Counted from the first letter of the stretch, positions 12,421-24,425 are shown. The stretch: 64,000 bases of DNA from Orobanche coerulescens (GCA_033398695.1 CM065801.1:9300001-9364000), one strand, 5' to 3'. Made by a program: numbers and translations. The notes: generated from the letters alone by a model not told the origin.

Positions 12421-13175
12421 GTCTTTATTGGAAGAATATGCTTGAAATGTATCTGCTAGACCCACTGCCGGAGTTGATGGAGCCTTGCAATTCTTAGGAC
12501 TTTGATATGAGCAGTTTGAGCAACAAAGTCAAGTCACACAGTGACATGCTCAGCCTATATCTGTTTTTTTATATGAACTATTCAGAAGTTTATACTGCAG
12601 GATTCCAAAAGATGATGTTATCAGCACCCGAGTGATACAGGCAAATAGTGCCGTCAACAGATTTGGCGATATGGAAATTAGAGTTATTCCTCACAATAGG
12701 GATAGGTGCATTGCTCGAGTTGACCCTTTGGAAACTAATAAGTGTTGATTGGTGGATCAGCAAAGATTCATTTTAAGTCTGGTGGAGGGTATAAAATCTG
12801 GGATGGGAAATTGTATCGTGCCAAAGCTTACATAAACTCAAGAGATGAATGTCTGCCGCGATTACTAGTTTTCAATTGGTCAACTCGAGCAGTGCACCTG
12901 TCCCTATTGCGAGGAACAACTCTGATTTCCATATCGCTGGATTTGTTGACGGTAATGTTTACCTATATCAACATAAAATCATCTTTTGGAATCCTAAGTT
13001 TCAAAATGTAAACTCAATTCTTATAAAGAACAGATATATGCTGAGTATGTCATGGTGGGACTTGGATTTGTTGATGCTGATACCAGAGTCCTAAGAATTG
13101 CAAGGCTCCATCAATTCTGACAGTGGGTCTGAGCAGATACTTTTAAGGTATATTCTTCTAATAACAAATCCACGT
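12421..13175. repeat. Long imperfect inverted repeat (potential hairpin locus)
   Basis: The left arm (about 12425-12755) and right arm (about 12850-13170) are reverse complements at roughly 75-80 % identity by eye. Examples: TTGATGGAGCCTTGCAATTC (12473) pairs with GAATTGCAAGGCTCCATCAA (13095), and GATATGGAAATTAGAGTT (12668) pairs with AACTCTGATTTCCATATC (12918). About 100 bp of unpaired spacer separates the arms. On the + strand the right arm keeps an 81-residue open frame (12849-13094, SAPVPIARNN..IAGFVDGNVY), and the left arm reads part of the antisense, so the source may be a gene fragment copied head to head. I do not recognise the protein. A transcript through it would fold into a long double-stranded RNA. 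Confidence 0.75.
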
Positions 13176-13211
13176 CGTGTTCGCCTACACTGCTCTTAAA
13201 ATAAATAATTA

Positions 13212-13310
13212 CTCAACCATTGAGTTTGCCCCAATGGCCAGGATCTCCCACTTCAAGTGAAAGATATGAGTTCGAATCCCACAAGGGACACAAATTTATT
13301 TAGGGGTCTA
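13212..13310 (+). mobile_element. tRNA-derived SINE-like fragment
   Basis: GCCCCAATGGCC resembles a pol III A box and GAGTTCGAATCCCAC, about 50 bp downstream, matches a B box. Together they give a tRNA-like head of the sort carried by plant SINEs. No tail or target duplication is resolved. It does not fold as an intact tRNA gene by eye. Confidence 0.4.
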
Positions 13311-14075
13311 TGACCCCTCAGTTTCGACTGAGGGGTAGGTCCTACCCCCGAGGTATACTTATGGAACAATTAAATATTGAGGATTTCAAGCGGCAGTATG
13401 AGAGCTTTGATCTCGGTGAGAACCCGGAACTGAATGTAATACCCGTAATTTCGATTTCCGGTAATTTCTTTTTTTTTTCGGCGAAAGTCCGTTTTGACGG
13501 CTCTCTCATGACCGTTCCGTCATTCCGAGAATGATTAATTCTGCACTTTTTGTCATCCGAGTTCGTTTCGGTGTCGTTTTGTTGAGTTTCTTTTTTTTTC
13601 GGCGAAAGTCCGTTTTGACGGCTCTCTCATGACCGTTTCGTCATTCCGAGAATGATTAATTCTGCACTTTTTGTCATCCGAGTTCGTTTCGGTGTCGTTT
13701 TGTTGAGTTCCGTGCGACTTTTCCGCACTTGAGTTCGATTCTTGCGAATCTCGTTCGAAACTGCTGTTTCGAGTTTCCCGTAAGTCCATTTAACTTTGTT
13801 AGACGTGTTGTAAACTTCGGATTGGTTATTCGATCACGTATCGTGATTTTCGGACGTTTTGGGCCATTTTTGTAATTTCCCAAAGTTTAGGGTAATTACT
13901 TCCGTTGTCGAATTCCGACACTTCGGGTGGTCGAAATCGTGTGTTCTCTTAGCGCTTGGATTCGTCTTTGCGAGTACTTCGTAACCGTATCTCGGTTTTA
14001 CTCGAGTATGGGTTTGGGTCGTCAAGGCGTCGGAATAGCCACGCCAGTCACTGGCAAGCGACTGGCTCAGCCGAG

Positions 14076-14300
14076 TTACGGCCGTAAGGTGCGATTCTGG
14101 CCGTAATGTGTGCGATTACGGCCGTAAGGCGTGATCGGGCACTGGCCGTCTGCGCGCTGGCATCTTCGGACGAAGGCGATTCTGGCCGTAATGTGTGCGA
14201 TTACGTAGTAAGTGTCCGGCAGTCTTTGGCGATTACAGCGAATGCGATTCTGGCCGTAAGGCTTGCCGAGTACGGCCGTATGGCCGAGTTACGGCCGTAA
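14076..14300. promoter_or_regulatory. Array of TTACGGCCGTAA palindromes upstream of LTR TATA box
   Basis: Perfect 12-bp palindromes TTACGGCCGTAA at 14076-14087, 14116-14127 and 14289-14300, with several half or degenerate copies (TGGCCGTAATG) between them. The array ends about 40 bp before the TATA box. The arrangement suggests an enhancer or a binding site for a dimeric protein; the role is inference. Confidence 0.6.
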
Positions 14301-14336
14301 AGGCCGATTCTGACGCATAAGTGTCCGGCATGGCCA

Positions 14337-14348
14337 GCTATATAAGGC
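14337..14348 (+). promoter_or_regulatory. TATA box of the 5' LTR
   Basis: GCTATATAAGGC, followed by a pyrimidine-rich leader. The same CTATATAAGGC box occurs in the 3' LTR at about 19558-19568. Confidence 0.65.
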
Positions 14349-16586
14349 TCAGGCGGCCGTTTTACTCATTTCTTCACTTTTCTTGCGGCTATCGGACGGG
14401 TGCGACGGGAAATAGGGTTCTTGGTCGATTCTACTCAATTCCAAGACGTTTTGGAAGATCCTTGTCAATTATATCATCATCCAATCCTTGTTCTTCGTCG
14501 GATCGAGGTAATTCTTCCGTAGAACCCTAGTTATGTAATTTTGGGGGTTTCTTCGTGATTCTTCGATTTAATCCGTGGTGGATGAATTTATTATGGTATT
14601 CTTGTTGTCTTGGCCATGATCTTTGGATTTTGTAACTCATATATCGATTTTATCACCCGGGACTTGATTTCCGATTTCTTCGAAGGAACCCTCGGATCCT
14701 TGTTGTTTTTCCGGTTGATTCGGATTCCGTTTAACGTTATTTATCTGTGGTGATGTTATTTTTATAGCGATCGTGAGGTTGTCGAAGTCTTGGTCGTTTT
14801 TGGAGGTTCGAAGGCTACCCGACCGTATCCGTTTGTTGTTTCCCGTTGCTCGTGGTATCGAGGCAAGTATCTTGCCCATACATTTCGTGTTTCGTAGACG
14901 TAATAATTGGTAATTGATTATATGTGGAATTTTAATGTTTCAATGAACTTTCAAAAAGGATCAGTATATTTTTATAAAGGTTTTCCTTCGAAGATAACTC
15001 ATAGGCTTTATGAATAAATGTGTTTTCTGGTTAAGTATTTCAGTGTTGTGTGATAGAAGATATTGAACATATTATAGTGAATTTAGTAGGCCACAATTAT
15101 TTGCCGAGGATTGTGTATTGAGATGTGTAATTATACGGTGAATATGTGACGTGTGATATTAGCTGTTACTCCTTCGTAAGGAGGTTGAGACACTTGGTGT
15201 TGTTTGGCATTGGTACTTGTTTGTTGTGGTGTGACATAAATTGTGAGTATATGTCAGTTAAAGTGGCCATTCTAGCGAAGTACCTAGCATTTGTATGCAT
15301 ATTCTAGTATTCGAATTATGGCTTTCCGTGGCGTTGTGGATGATATGTATGTTTACCTAGGGACGGTCTGACGGGACTTCTAGGGATACGTATTGCCGTG
15401 AGTGTGCGTATCACGAACTGTGGTTAACCACCCAGGGATGTCCGACGGGGCTCTGTGGGGTACGGAGGCCGTGAGTCTCGTACCAACGGTTAACTTTGAA
15501 ATGTTTTGTTGGAGAATTGTGATTTTTGGCGCATATTTCGTCTGATTAGAATGGCAGTCCAAATGGTATCGTACTTGGCTGGAATGGCATCGATAAATGT
15601 GTTGTGTGTGATTTGTCCCTTGACTGTGATAATTTGGTAAGGGTACGTGAGTCCTGTGGTTGCTCTGTGTATTGTAGCTCTGTGGTGTGTTGAGTTCGAC
15701 CGTATGGTCAAGTTGCAAAGTTGTGCTCTCTGTTGTCGTTCTGTGAGACCGTTGTCCTGGTAATGTTGGACACGTTGTAGTTTATGCCGGGTTATTCTTG
15801 TGAGTATGTGATGTGAATAAGTTGATTCACGGACCCCTGTGCTTGTGGTTGGAATGTTACGATTGGGTCGTGGACCCCGTATTTTGTTATCGGAATCGTA
15901 TTTTGAAATAAATGATTTTTGGGCTGTGTCCCTAAGTGTTTCGAAAGGCTTGAAAATTCTTAAACTCCAAATGCTTTCAAAAACTCCCGAGATCGTAAAA
16001 TGTCTTGTAAGATGTAAAATGGTTTTATTCCTATCTTTCATAATTCAAACTGTTTTGAGCAAGTGAATTATCTCGGGAAGTATATTCACGATTTCTATGT
16101 TCTTTGAGTATGATATGTATGGCTTGTCTTTGTATTTATACTTGCACTAGCAAAACAGTTGAGTTTTGCTAACCCCCGAGTATTCGGGGGGTGGATGTCT
16201 ATTTTGCGTCCAGGTATTTGCAGGTTGCTGGGGAGCAATTCACAGGATCGTTACGAAGGATGATGGAAGACGACGATACTAATCACATGAAGACCGGTGT
16301 TGAGTATTTTGGCGATGTCTTGTTGTTTGTCCTTCCATTGTGTCTATTATTCCCATTTTGCGTGATTGTTGATTTATGTTAACCCCTGCGTGGGTATGGG
16401 CTACGACAAAGAGTAATGTATGGACGATGTGTATGTTGTGGTAAAAGACCAAATCGGTCTAATGGTTCGTTATTTAGCCATATCGGCATCTATAGTGTTA
16501 ATGTGTTTTCTGTATTTAGCCTGGTAGATCCTCACGGAGAGGGTCTGCGGCGCTGTAATATTCCCGAATGGTTTGGGGGTGTTACA

Positions 16587-18803
16587 GAATATGGTATCAG
16601 AGCTTAGGTTGCGGAAACCTAGGCTGTCGGGTCGAGTTTTGTGTTGTCGGGTCTTGTCTTGTCTTGTCTTGTCTTGTTAGATTTTGTCTGACTGAGTCGT
16701 GTCGCGACGCGTCGTCTGAGGTGTCGGTCGTGATTAGTATCGAGGTGCAGCCATCATCTTCGTGCGATCTGTGGATGTAAGTCTCCCTACTTTGTTGCAT
16801 CTCGTGATATACGAGCTTGTGTGATTATATGTTATTATGTGGAGTTTAAATGTGCCTGGTGAATACGTACTCCATACTTGTTTGATTCTCGTATTGTGCT
16901 AGAATGAAAAGTGATACCGGTGTATAAATGTGTGTATATATTGTGTGAATCGTTTTATTGAAGTAATGGCTTGGTGTGACCCCGCAAGGAAAGTTTGTCA
17001 ATGTGATATTTCAAAGTTTAATTATTTTGAAGAGTCACGTAAATTTTATTTTTAAACATCCTTCAAGAAAGGAAAATTTTTGATTTCGTATGATGACCTC
17101 GAGACCGGAATTTTTTTTTGAACTTAACTACTTATATTTTATTTTCATCTTGCATTGCAAGTTTTCAAATTTTGATTTTAAAAACTCAAATGAGGTCTAC
17201 CAAAAATTTACTCGAAACGTGGCTCTTGCTTTCGACTTTTTGATTTTATGATCGTCGGTTCGGGGGTATGTAGTGATGTCGGCATTATTATTTGGTCAAT
17301 AATGCTCAAAATTGTGATTAAGTTGGTGGTGTGAACGTTAAGTCGTCCTAAATGCACTTGTTGTGAGAGTCCTCATTACTGAGAGGTAGGATTTCGTTTT
17401 AGATGTTAATTATCTTATGACGGTCGCTTGTGTGATACTTGTAATTACGTGTACGGATGATGTTGAAGTGTGATTGGATTTGATGGTAATGGATCGTATT
17501 TTGATATAGTGGTAAATTATATCTCATTGTGTGTGTGTTCGAAAACGCTTTTCTGAAAATTTTATAAACTTGAACGAGTTGTGGAAAATTAAAATTCATA
17601 AAGTTTTGACAAAGTTAATTTCAAACCGAGGTACCAAAAACACTCTCAAAATTTTATTTTGAATAATCATGCAAATCCAAAGATTTCCAAATGACACCAT
17701 TTAAAAGGATACCTCGTGGATCTTCTTATCGAGTTGCTATTAGTTGTCTTATGTGATATATCAAGCCAAGTTGGCAATTTGGTACATTATTTTGCGATGT
17801 TGTACCATTGTATTGAGAGAGTATCCGCTTAATATGCCGAGGAGCAAAGGGCGCGGTCGTGACCACGGTACAGGCAGTCATGGAGATTAAATGCGGGACC
17901 AAGAGAAGATTTTTGGGAAGGTTGCTATTCTAGCACTTCGTTCTCGTTGTTTAGGTTTCGGGGACGAAACCTCTTTTAAAGGTGATATGGTGTAATACCC
18001 ATATTTTTCGCTTTCGTTTTATTCGACTCTATCGACTCGTTTGCGTTCGTCGATATTTTCTGGACTTTTTCTACTCTTCACTTTTGTTGTTTGAACAAGT
18101 TGCGGTGTTGTTCTGGGTTAATCCAATTGTCGTTGTGACTTTTTCCGAATTTGGTTCCGCTCTTGTGAATTTTATATGAATTCATATCTTGTCGTTTTCA
18201 CCGGATCGTATATATTGTCTTGAGTCGAGCTGTGAACTATGGGGATGCTATTCGATTTTCGTTATTCGTTATGATTCATACATGATTGATCGACTGTCAT
18301 TGTCTCGATCGTTGCAATTAAATTGTTTGATTGTTCGGTTTCTGTTGATCTTGTTTCGTGATTGTTGAATGTTCAGACTCCGTTGTAATTCTCTTAAGTT
18401 CGAGAAATTAGTCTCGTTTACAATCTTCCAACCCTTGGGCGGTGGAATTCCGTATTTGTTCAGCGACTGGCTCGCGTTTTGATTGATGTACCGTTGGGTT
18501 GGTCGATCATATCGATTTTCGTTCGTTGTGTTTTATGATTGTTCGGATAATTGACTTGACCATATTATCGGTTTGATGACGCTTGTCACTTGTTGGTTTT
18601 ATTATGTCTCTATCGGTGGCGTTGTGTTGGTCGTCGTGGAGCGTGTTTTCACGCCGTATGTGTCTTTGCGTTTCTTGCAGCGTTTCGCCGTTGGGCGCGA
18701 GTTTTCGGTTTTTGTGTATCTCGTCGAGTTTTCCTGGTGGGGATATTGCTTCTCCCTACTTGTTTTAAGTTTCGGGACGAAACTTCTTTTAAGGAGGGTA
18801 GTG
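16587..18803 (+). other. Internal region of the LARD-like element (PBS, gag remnant, PPT)
   Basis: TGGTATCAGAGC (about 16592-16603) is the standard plant initiator-Met-tRNA primer-binding site. A short frame starting near 17833 (MPRSKGRGRDHGTGSHGD, then stop) may be the remnant of a gag start; the rest of gag-pol is absent. GGGGACGAAACCTCTTTTAA followed by TGTAATACCC occurs at about 17960-18000, and a second copy, GGGACGAAACTTC..GGAGGGTAGTG, directly precedes the 3' LTR at 18804. The stretch between them (17991-18770) therefore looks like a remnant of another LTR start or a duplicated 3' end. Confidence 0.7.
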
Positions 18804-21800
18804 TGTAATACCCGTAATTTCGATTTCCGGTAATTTCTTTTTTTCGGCGAAATTCCGTTTTGACGACTCGCTCATGACCATTTCGTCATTCCGAGAATGA
18901 TTAATTCTGCACTTTTTGTCATCCGACTTCGTTTCGGTGTTGTTTTGTTGAGTTCCGTGCTTTTGGCGACTTTTCCGCACTTGAGTTCGATTCTTGCGAA
19001 TCTCGTTCGAATCATTGCTTTGAGTTTCCCGTAAGTCCATTTAACTTTGTTAGACGTGTTGTAAACTTCGGTTTGGTTATTCGATCACGTATCGTGATTT
19101 TCGGACGTTTTGGGTCATTTTTGTAATTTCCCAAAGTTTAGGGTAATTACTTCCGTTGTCGAATTCCGACACTTCGGGTGGTCAAAATCGTGTGTTCTCT
19201 TAGCACTTGGATTCGTCTTTGCGAGTACTTCGTAACCGTATCTCCAGTTTTTACTCAGGTACGGGTTTCGGGGTCGTCCGGGCCGTCGGAATGGCCACAC
19301 GAGTCACTACGGGAGCAACTGGCTCGGCCGAGTTACTGGCCGTAAGGCCACATTACCGTAATGTGTGCCGATTCGACCGTAAGGCGTGATCGGCACGGCC
19401 AGACGGCTGGGCATCTTTCCGACGAAGAAGGCGATGGCCGTAATGTGTGCCAGTTACGGCCGTAAGTGTCCGACAGGTGCTGGGCAGATTTTTGACGAAT
19501 GCCGGTTACGGCCGTAAGGCACTGCCGGTTACGGCCATAAGTGTCCGGCAGTGACCGGCTATATAAGGCCTGGGCAGCCCGTTTTTACTCATTTCTTCAC
19601 TTTTCTTGCGGCTATCGGATGGGTGCGACGGGAAATAGGGTTCTTGGTCGATTCTACTCAATTCCAAGACGTTTTGGAAGATCCTTGTCAATTATATCAT
19701 CATCCAATCCTTGTTCTTCGTCGGATCGAGGTAATTCTTCCGTAGAACCCTAGTTATGTAATTTTGGGGGTTTCTTCGTGATTCTTCGATTTAATCCGTG
19801 GTGGATGAATTTATTATGGTATTCTTGTTGTCTTGGCCATGATCTTCGGATTTTGTAACTCATATATCGATTTTATCACCCGGGACTTGATTTCTGATTT
19901 CTTCGAAGGAACCCTCGGATCCTTGTTGTTTTTCCGGTTGATTCGGATTCCGTTTAACGTTATTTATCTGTGGTGATGTTATTTTTATAGCGATCGTGAG
20001 GTTGTCGAAGTCTTGGTCGTTTTTGGAGGTTCGAAGGCTACCCGACCGTATCCATTTGTTGTTTCCCGTTGCTCGTGGTATCGAAGCAAGTATCTTGCCC
20101 ATACATTTCGTGTTTCGTAGACGTAATAATTGGTAATTGATTATATGTGGAATTTTAATGTTTCAATGAACTTTCAAAAAGGATCGGTATATTTTTATAA
20201 AGGTTTTCCTTCGAAGATAAATCATAGGCTTTATGAATAAATGTGTTTTCTGGTTAAGTATTTCAGTGTTGTGTGATGGAAGATATTGAACATATTATAG
20301 TGAATTTAGTAGGCCACAATTATTTGTCGAGGATTGTGTATTGAGATGTGTAATTATACGGTGAATATGTGACGTGTGATATTAGCTGTTACTCCTTCGT
20401 AAGGAGGTTGAGACACTTGGTGTTGTTTGGCATTGGTACTTGTTTGTTGTGGTGTGACATAAATTGTGAGTATATGTCAGTTAAAGTGGCCATTCTAGCG
20501 AAGTACCTAGCATTTGTATGCATATCCTAGTATTCGAATTATGGCTTTCCGTGGCGTTGTGGATGATATGTGTATGTTCACCTAGGGACGGTCTGACGGG
20601 ACCTCTAGGGATACGTATTGCCGTGAGTGTGCGTATCACGAACTGTGGTTAACCACCCAGGGATGTCCGACGGGGCTCTGCGGGGTACGGAGGCCGTGAG
20701 TCTCGTACCAACGGTTAACCTTGAAATGTTTTGTTGGAGAATTGTGATTTTTGGCGCATATTTCGTCCGATTAGAATGGCAGTCCAAATGGTATCGTACT
20801 TGGCTGGAATGGCATCGATAAATGTGTTGTGTGTGATTTGTCCCTTGACTGTGATAATTTGGTAAGGGTACGTGAGTCCTGTGGTTGCTCTGTGTATTGT
20901 AGCTCTGTGGTGTGTTGAGTTCGACCGTATGGTCAAGTTGCAAAGTTGTGCTCTCTGTTGTCGCTTACGTGAGACCGTTGTCCTGGTAATGTTGGACACG
21001 TTGTAGTTTATGCCGGGTTATTCTTGTGAGTATGTGATGTGAATAAGTTGATTCACGGACCCCTGTGCTTGTGGTTGGAATGTTACGATTGGGTCGTGGA
21101 CCCCATATTTTGTTATCGGAATCGTATTTTGAAATAAATGATTTTTGGGCTGTGTCCCTAAGTGTTTCGAAAGGCTTGAAAATTCTTAAACTCCAAATGC
21201 TTTCAAAAACTCCCGAGATCGTAAAATGTCTTGTAAGATGTAAAATGGTTTTATTCTTATCTTTCATAATTCAAACTGTTTTGAGCAAGTGGATTATCTC
21301 GGGAAGTATATTCACGATTTCTATGTTCTTGGAGTATGATATGTATGGCTTGTCTTTGTATTTATACTTGCACTAGCAAAACAGTGGAGTTTTGCTAACC
21401 CCCGAGTATTCGGGGGGTGGATGTCTATTTTGCGTCCAGGTATTTGCAGGTTGCTGGGGAGCAATTCACAGGATCGTTACGAAGGATGATGGAAGACGAC
21501 GATACTAATCACATGAAGACCGATGTTGAGTATTTTGGCGATGTCTTGTTGTTTGTCCTTCCATTGTGTCTATTATTCCCATTTTGCGGGATTGTTGATT
21601 TATGTTAACCCCTGCGTGGGTATGAGCTACGACAAAGAGTAATGTATGGACGATGTGTATGTTGTGGTAAAAGACCAAATCGGTCTAATGGTTCGTTATT
21701 TAGCCATATCAGCATGTATAGTGTTAATGTGTTTTCTGTATTTAGCCTGGTAGATCCTCACGGAGAGGGTCTGCGGCGCTGTAATATTCCCGAATGGTTT

Positions 21801-21812
21801 GGGGGTGTTACA
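18804..21812 (+). repeat. 3' LTR of the LARD-like element
   Basis: Same termini as the 5' LTR. Palindromes TTACGGCCGTAA at 19454-19465 and 19506-19517, with a one-mismatch copy at 19529-19540, followed by CTATATAAGG at 19559. It ends with GTGTTACA just before the target duplication CTGAA. Confidence 0.9.
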
Positions 21813-22076
21813 CTGAATGGGTGGGATCGAGCATGAAGCAATCATTGAGCTACGACTAAACTCGGTGGGAACATGCAGTTGGATAGATTGGATCCAACAT
21901 GAAGCAATCACTTGGGGACGACTCCTTGTGCGTGGTGATTGAAAATATTTAAGAATTTGGGAGCCAGATACACATCTCGCAATTTAGCTGGTAGCAATTT
22001 TGATGGATCAGAATTATTGTCCTGAAGATTAATAAAGTGTAGGCCTCGAATCCTCGTATTAAGAAAAAAAAAATTA

Positions 22077-22323
22077 TCCGCATGAGCAGCTCAACTGGTT
22101 TCTGGGTGGGAGATTGCTACAAGGACGCAGGTTCGAGTCGTGGCAGCCGCAGTGTGAGAGTTTTATCCCTCCAATGTGGGGATAGCTCCTTGTGGACATC
22201 AGGCACTGTTCCTCCCACTTAGTGGACCGTTGAGTCACCATGATTTAATTCCTCCATCAATCTCTGTCGGCCCGGGAGGTGGGGGCCCTGAGGGCGAGGG
22301 ATTTCGCCTTTTGCTACATGAGT
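22077..22323 (+). mobile_element. tRNA-derived SINE
   Basis: A-box-like CAGCTCAACTGGT at about 22087 and B-box GGTTCGAGTC at about 22131 give a pol III promoter head, followed by a SINE body with GTGGGGGCCC. The element is flanked by identical 13-bp repeats of ten A plus TTA (22064-22076 and 22324-22336), consistent with target-primed insertion. Confidence 0.75.
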
Positions 22324-22448
22324 AAAAAAAAAATTACTCGTATAACTTTTCAATTTGTTTGAAGTCAAAGATCCCATGCCAGCTATATGATGTACACATC
22401 TCCATTCAGAGCTCACATTAGCACCAAACCTGATTTCCACAAACTTGG

Positions 22449-23459
22449 TGATGTGAATCAAGATATTATGAAGAACCCGGATGAGGACTTGAGCATGCCG
22501 ACTGGACCAATAACGAGGTCTCGATCAAAGAAGTTCAAAAATAATTTATCGACACTCATCATTGATATGTTTAAAAATAACTATGTTATCAAAGACAACA
22601 AATTCGTGAGTAGTGTCGAAGTTGTCGAACAATAAGTTTTTCGTTTATTTTATCTTGGTGTATTTTAATTTGAATTGTATTTCTTGAGTTGTATTTTTAT
22701 ATTTTGAGTTGTATATAATCAAGTCGTGTAATATTAATGTCGAAGACGATCGGAAAAGACGAACAAACAAACAAGGATCAAATTCCCGCGCGTAAGACTG
22801 ACACGCAGCAGTCTCGTATTTTGGCCATAACTTACTCGTCCGAAATCCGATTCAGGTGATTCAGGTGTCTATGGAAAGCTAAGAAAGAGAGCTACAAATA
22901 TTGTTCAGACCATAGGACCAAATTCGAAGACATTGGAGCTCAGAAATGATAAAACAGACAGCATCGGATTTATGGTGACTTGTTGTCCTTGTTTTCACAC
23001 CTTAAAATCTTGGTCTTTGATATTTTGTCACCTAAACATATGTTGACTGACTTTGTATCAGATTTTAGGATCTTTGAATGTTGATTTTTCTATTTTGTAG
23101 GTTTCTAGTTGTTTCCTTGTTCACACTAGAGTTAGGTGTAAGATTTTGGTAAATAGCCTTGAAGTTTCATTATAAGAGGACACCAAAGATTTTATGAATT
23201 TGAGAGTGTTTGTATTAACAAACCTTTGTGAGTGCTTTCTTGTTTTGTTGAGTGTGTCTCCAAAACATCCCTTGTGTGATTTATATACTTATCAAGTGCA
23301 ATCTTGTTAGTATTTATATTCCACCCCTTCCGAGTTGCTACGGCGTGTCACGTAGAGGTTTGGAAGTAAAGCCCCATTTTGCTTATTTTGGAAACATCCT
23401 GGGAACGAATTCATCTAGCGGTGTCGGTTACCATAGCGTGTCGTGTGGGGGTCGCATCA
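22449..23459 (+). repeat. 5' LTR of the Ty3/gypsy element
   Basis: A 1011-bp direct repeat of 28981-29965 with numerous 1-10-bp differences. The box TATAAATAG present in the 3' LTR (29671) reads GGTAAATAG here (about 23149), so two bases of the TATA box are lost. A frame (22387-22635) shared with the other LTR has no known domain. Confidence 0.9.
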
Positions 23460-23619
23460 GTTGGCTTCGGAGCTCGGTTATTCCAAAACTAAGTGGTATC
23501 ATCTATTTTCCTTCATTACCATAATCTTCCTATCTTATCATCCTATTATTTCCTTTATCTTTTAAATCTTCCATCTTCTTCACACACAAAAAAAAAAAAA
23601 AAAAAAAGAAAAAAAAATA

Positions 23620-23905
23620 TATAAGTGGTGAAGGTTTTGATTGTTTTTGATAACTCTTCAAGCCGAGGCCGGGAAGAACTTGTTCCTTAGCCTTCGGGCG
23701 TCTGGTGATTTTAAGCTTGCGGATCGAATATCAAATATCAATCCATTCATTTCATTACTAAAAAAAAAAAAAAATTATAAGTCGTGAAGGTTTTGATTGT
23801 TTTTGATAACTCTTGGCCGAGGCCGGGAAGAACTTGTTCCTTAGCCTTGGGCGTCTGGTGATTTTAAGCTTGCGGATCGAATATCAAAAATCAATCCATA
23901 AATTA
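23620..23905 (+). repeat. Tandem duplication in the gypsy leader
   Basis: Two copies, offset about 155 bp, of a segment starting AAGTGGTGAAGGTTTTGATT and containing GAGGCCGGGAAGAACTTG, separated by poly-A. Confidence 0.7.
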
Positions 23906-24250
23906 CAAAACCAAAAAAAAAAAGAAGAAAAAAAAATTATCAAGGAAGAGAAGAGCAATTTTGATCGATCTTATCAAACAATTATCATACTTTTCGTTCC
24001 GTTCCATATTCTAAACTATTCCAAAATCTTTTGCTCCCATCTTTCCATTTTTTTTTATCTTATCGTCATTCGCAATCGTTGGGGGGATCGTGGGATTTGA
24101 GTTCTTTCAAGAAGAAACTTGATTTGAATCACCAAAAATCACCTTGTAAGTTGTGTGGAAAAAGGCTTTATTAAAATTGTGAGGATTTAAGAAAAAGCCA
24201 AGCGAGAGATACGCGAGTGAGAGAGATCGAGCGATACACGTGAGGAACTT

Positions 24251-24335
24251 GTGAGAAAATATTCATATAGAAAAAAAAAAGAAAAAAAAAAGAAAAAAAA
24301 AAGAAATAAAATAGAAAAAAAAAAGAAAAAAAAGG

Positions 24336-24366
<31 letters not shown>

Positions 24367-24425
24367 AAGAAAAAAAGGAAAAAAAGAAAAAAAAGAAAAA
24401 CAAAAAAAAAAAAAAGAAAAAAATG
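24251..24425 (+). repeat. A-rich purine tract before gag
   Basis: About 170 bp of almost only A with scattered G, ending at the ATG of gag (24423). The Lys-rich frame here is low-complexity translation, not a protein. Confidence 0.85.

Larger units (their letters stand above)
13435..16586 (+). repeat. 5' LTR of the LARD-like element
   Basis: Starts TGTAATACCC and ends GTGTTACA. It carries a 121-bp tandem duplication near its start (about 13470-13715) that is single-copy in the 3' LTR and explains most of the length difference. A palindrome array (14076-14300) precedes a TATA box at 14339. Several 60-180-residue open frames occur but have exact counterparts in the other LTR and show no known domain. 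Confidence 0.9.
13435..21812 (+). mobile_element. Complete non-autonomous LTR retrotransposon with 3-kb LTRs (LARD-like)
   Basis: An 8378-bp element flanked by a perfect 5-bp duplication CTGAA (13430-13434 and 21813-21817). The LTRs begin TGTAATACCC and end GGGGTGTTACA: 5' LTR 13435-16586 (3152 bp) and 3' LTR 18804-21812 (3009 bp). They are closely similar, which suggests a fairly recent insertion. The 2.2-kb internal region has a primer-binding site and a polypurine tract but no gag-pol domains. LTR sequence and the GGGACGAAAC motif before the polypurine tract resemble those of the Tekay/Del-type chromovirus at 37.5-44.7 kb, so it is probably a deletion derivative mobilised in trans. Confidence 0.9.

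Noticed and set aside
13212..13310. Intact tRNA gene
   Set aside because: A and B boxes are present but I could not form the acceptor and anticodon stems by eye; a SINE fragment is more likely.
15490..16041. 183-residue - strand frame in the 5' LTR and its copy near 20715-21267
   Set aside because: The frame is broken in the second LTR copy and has no recognisable domain.
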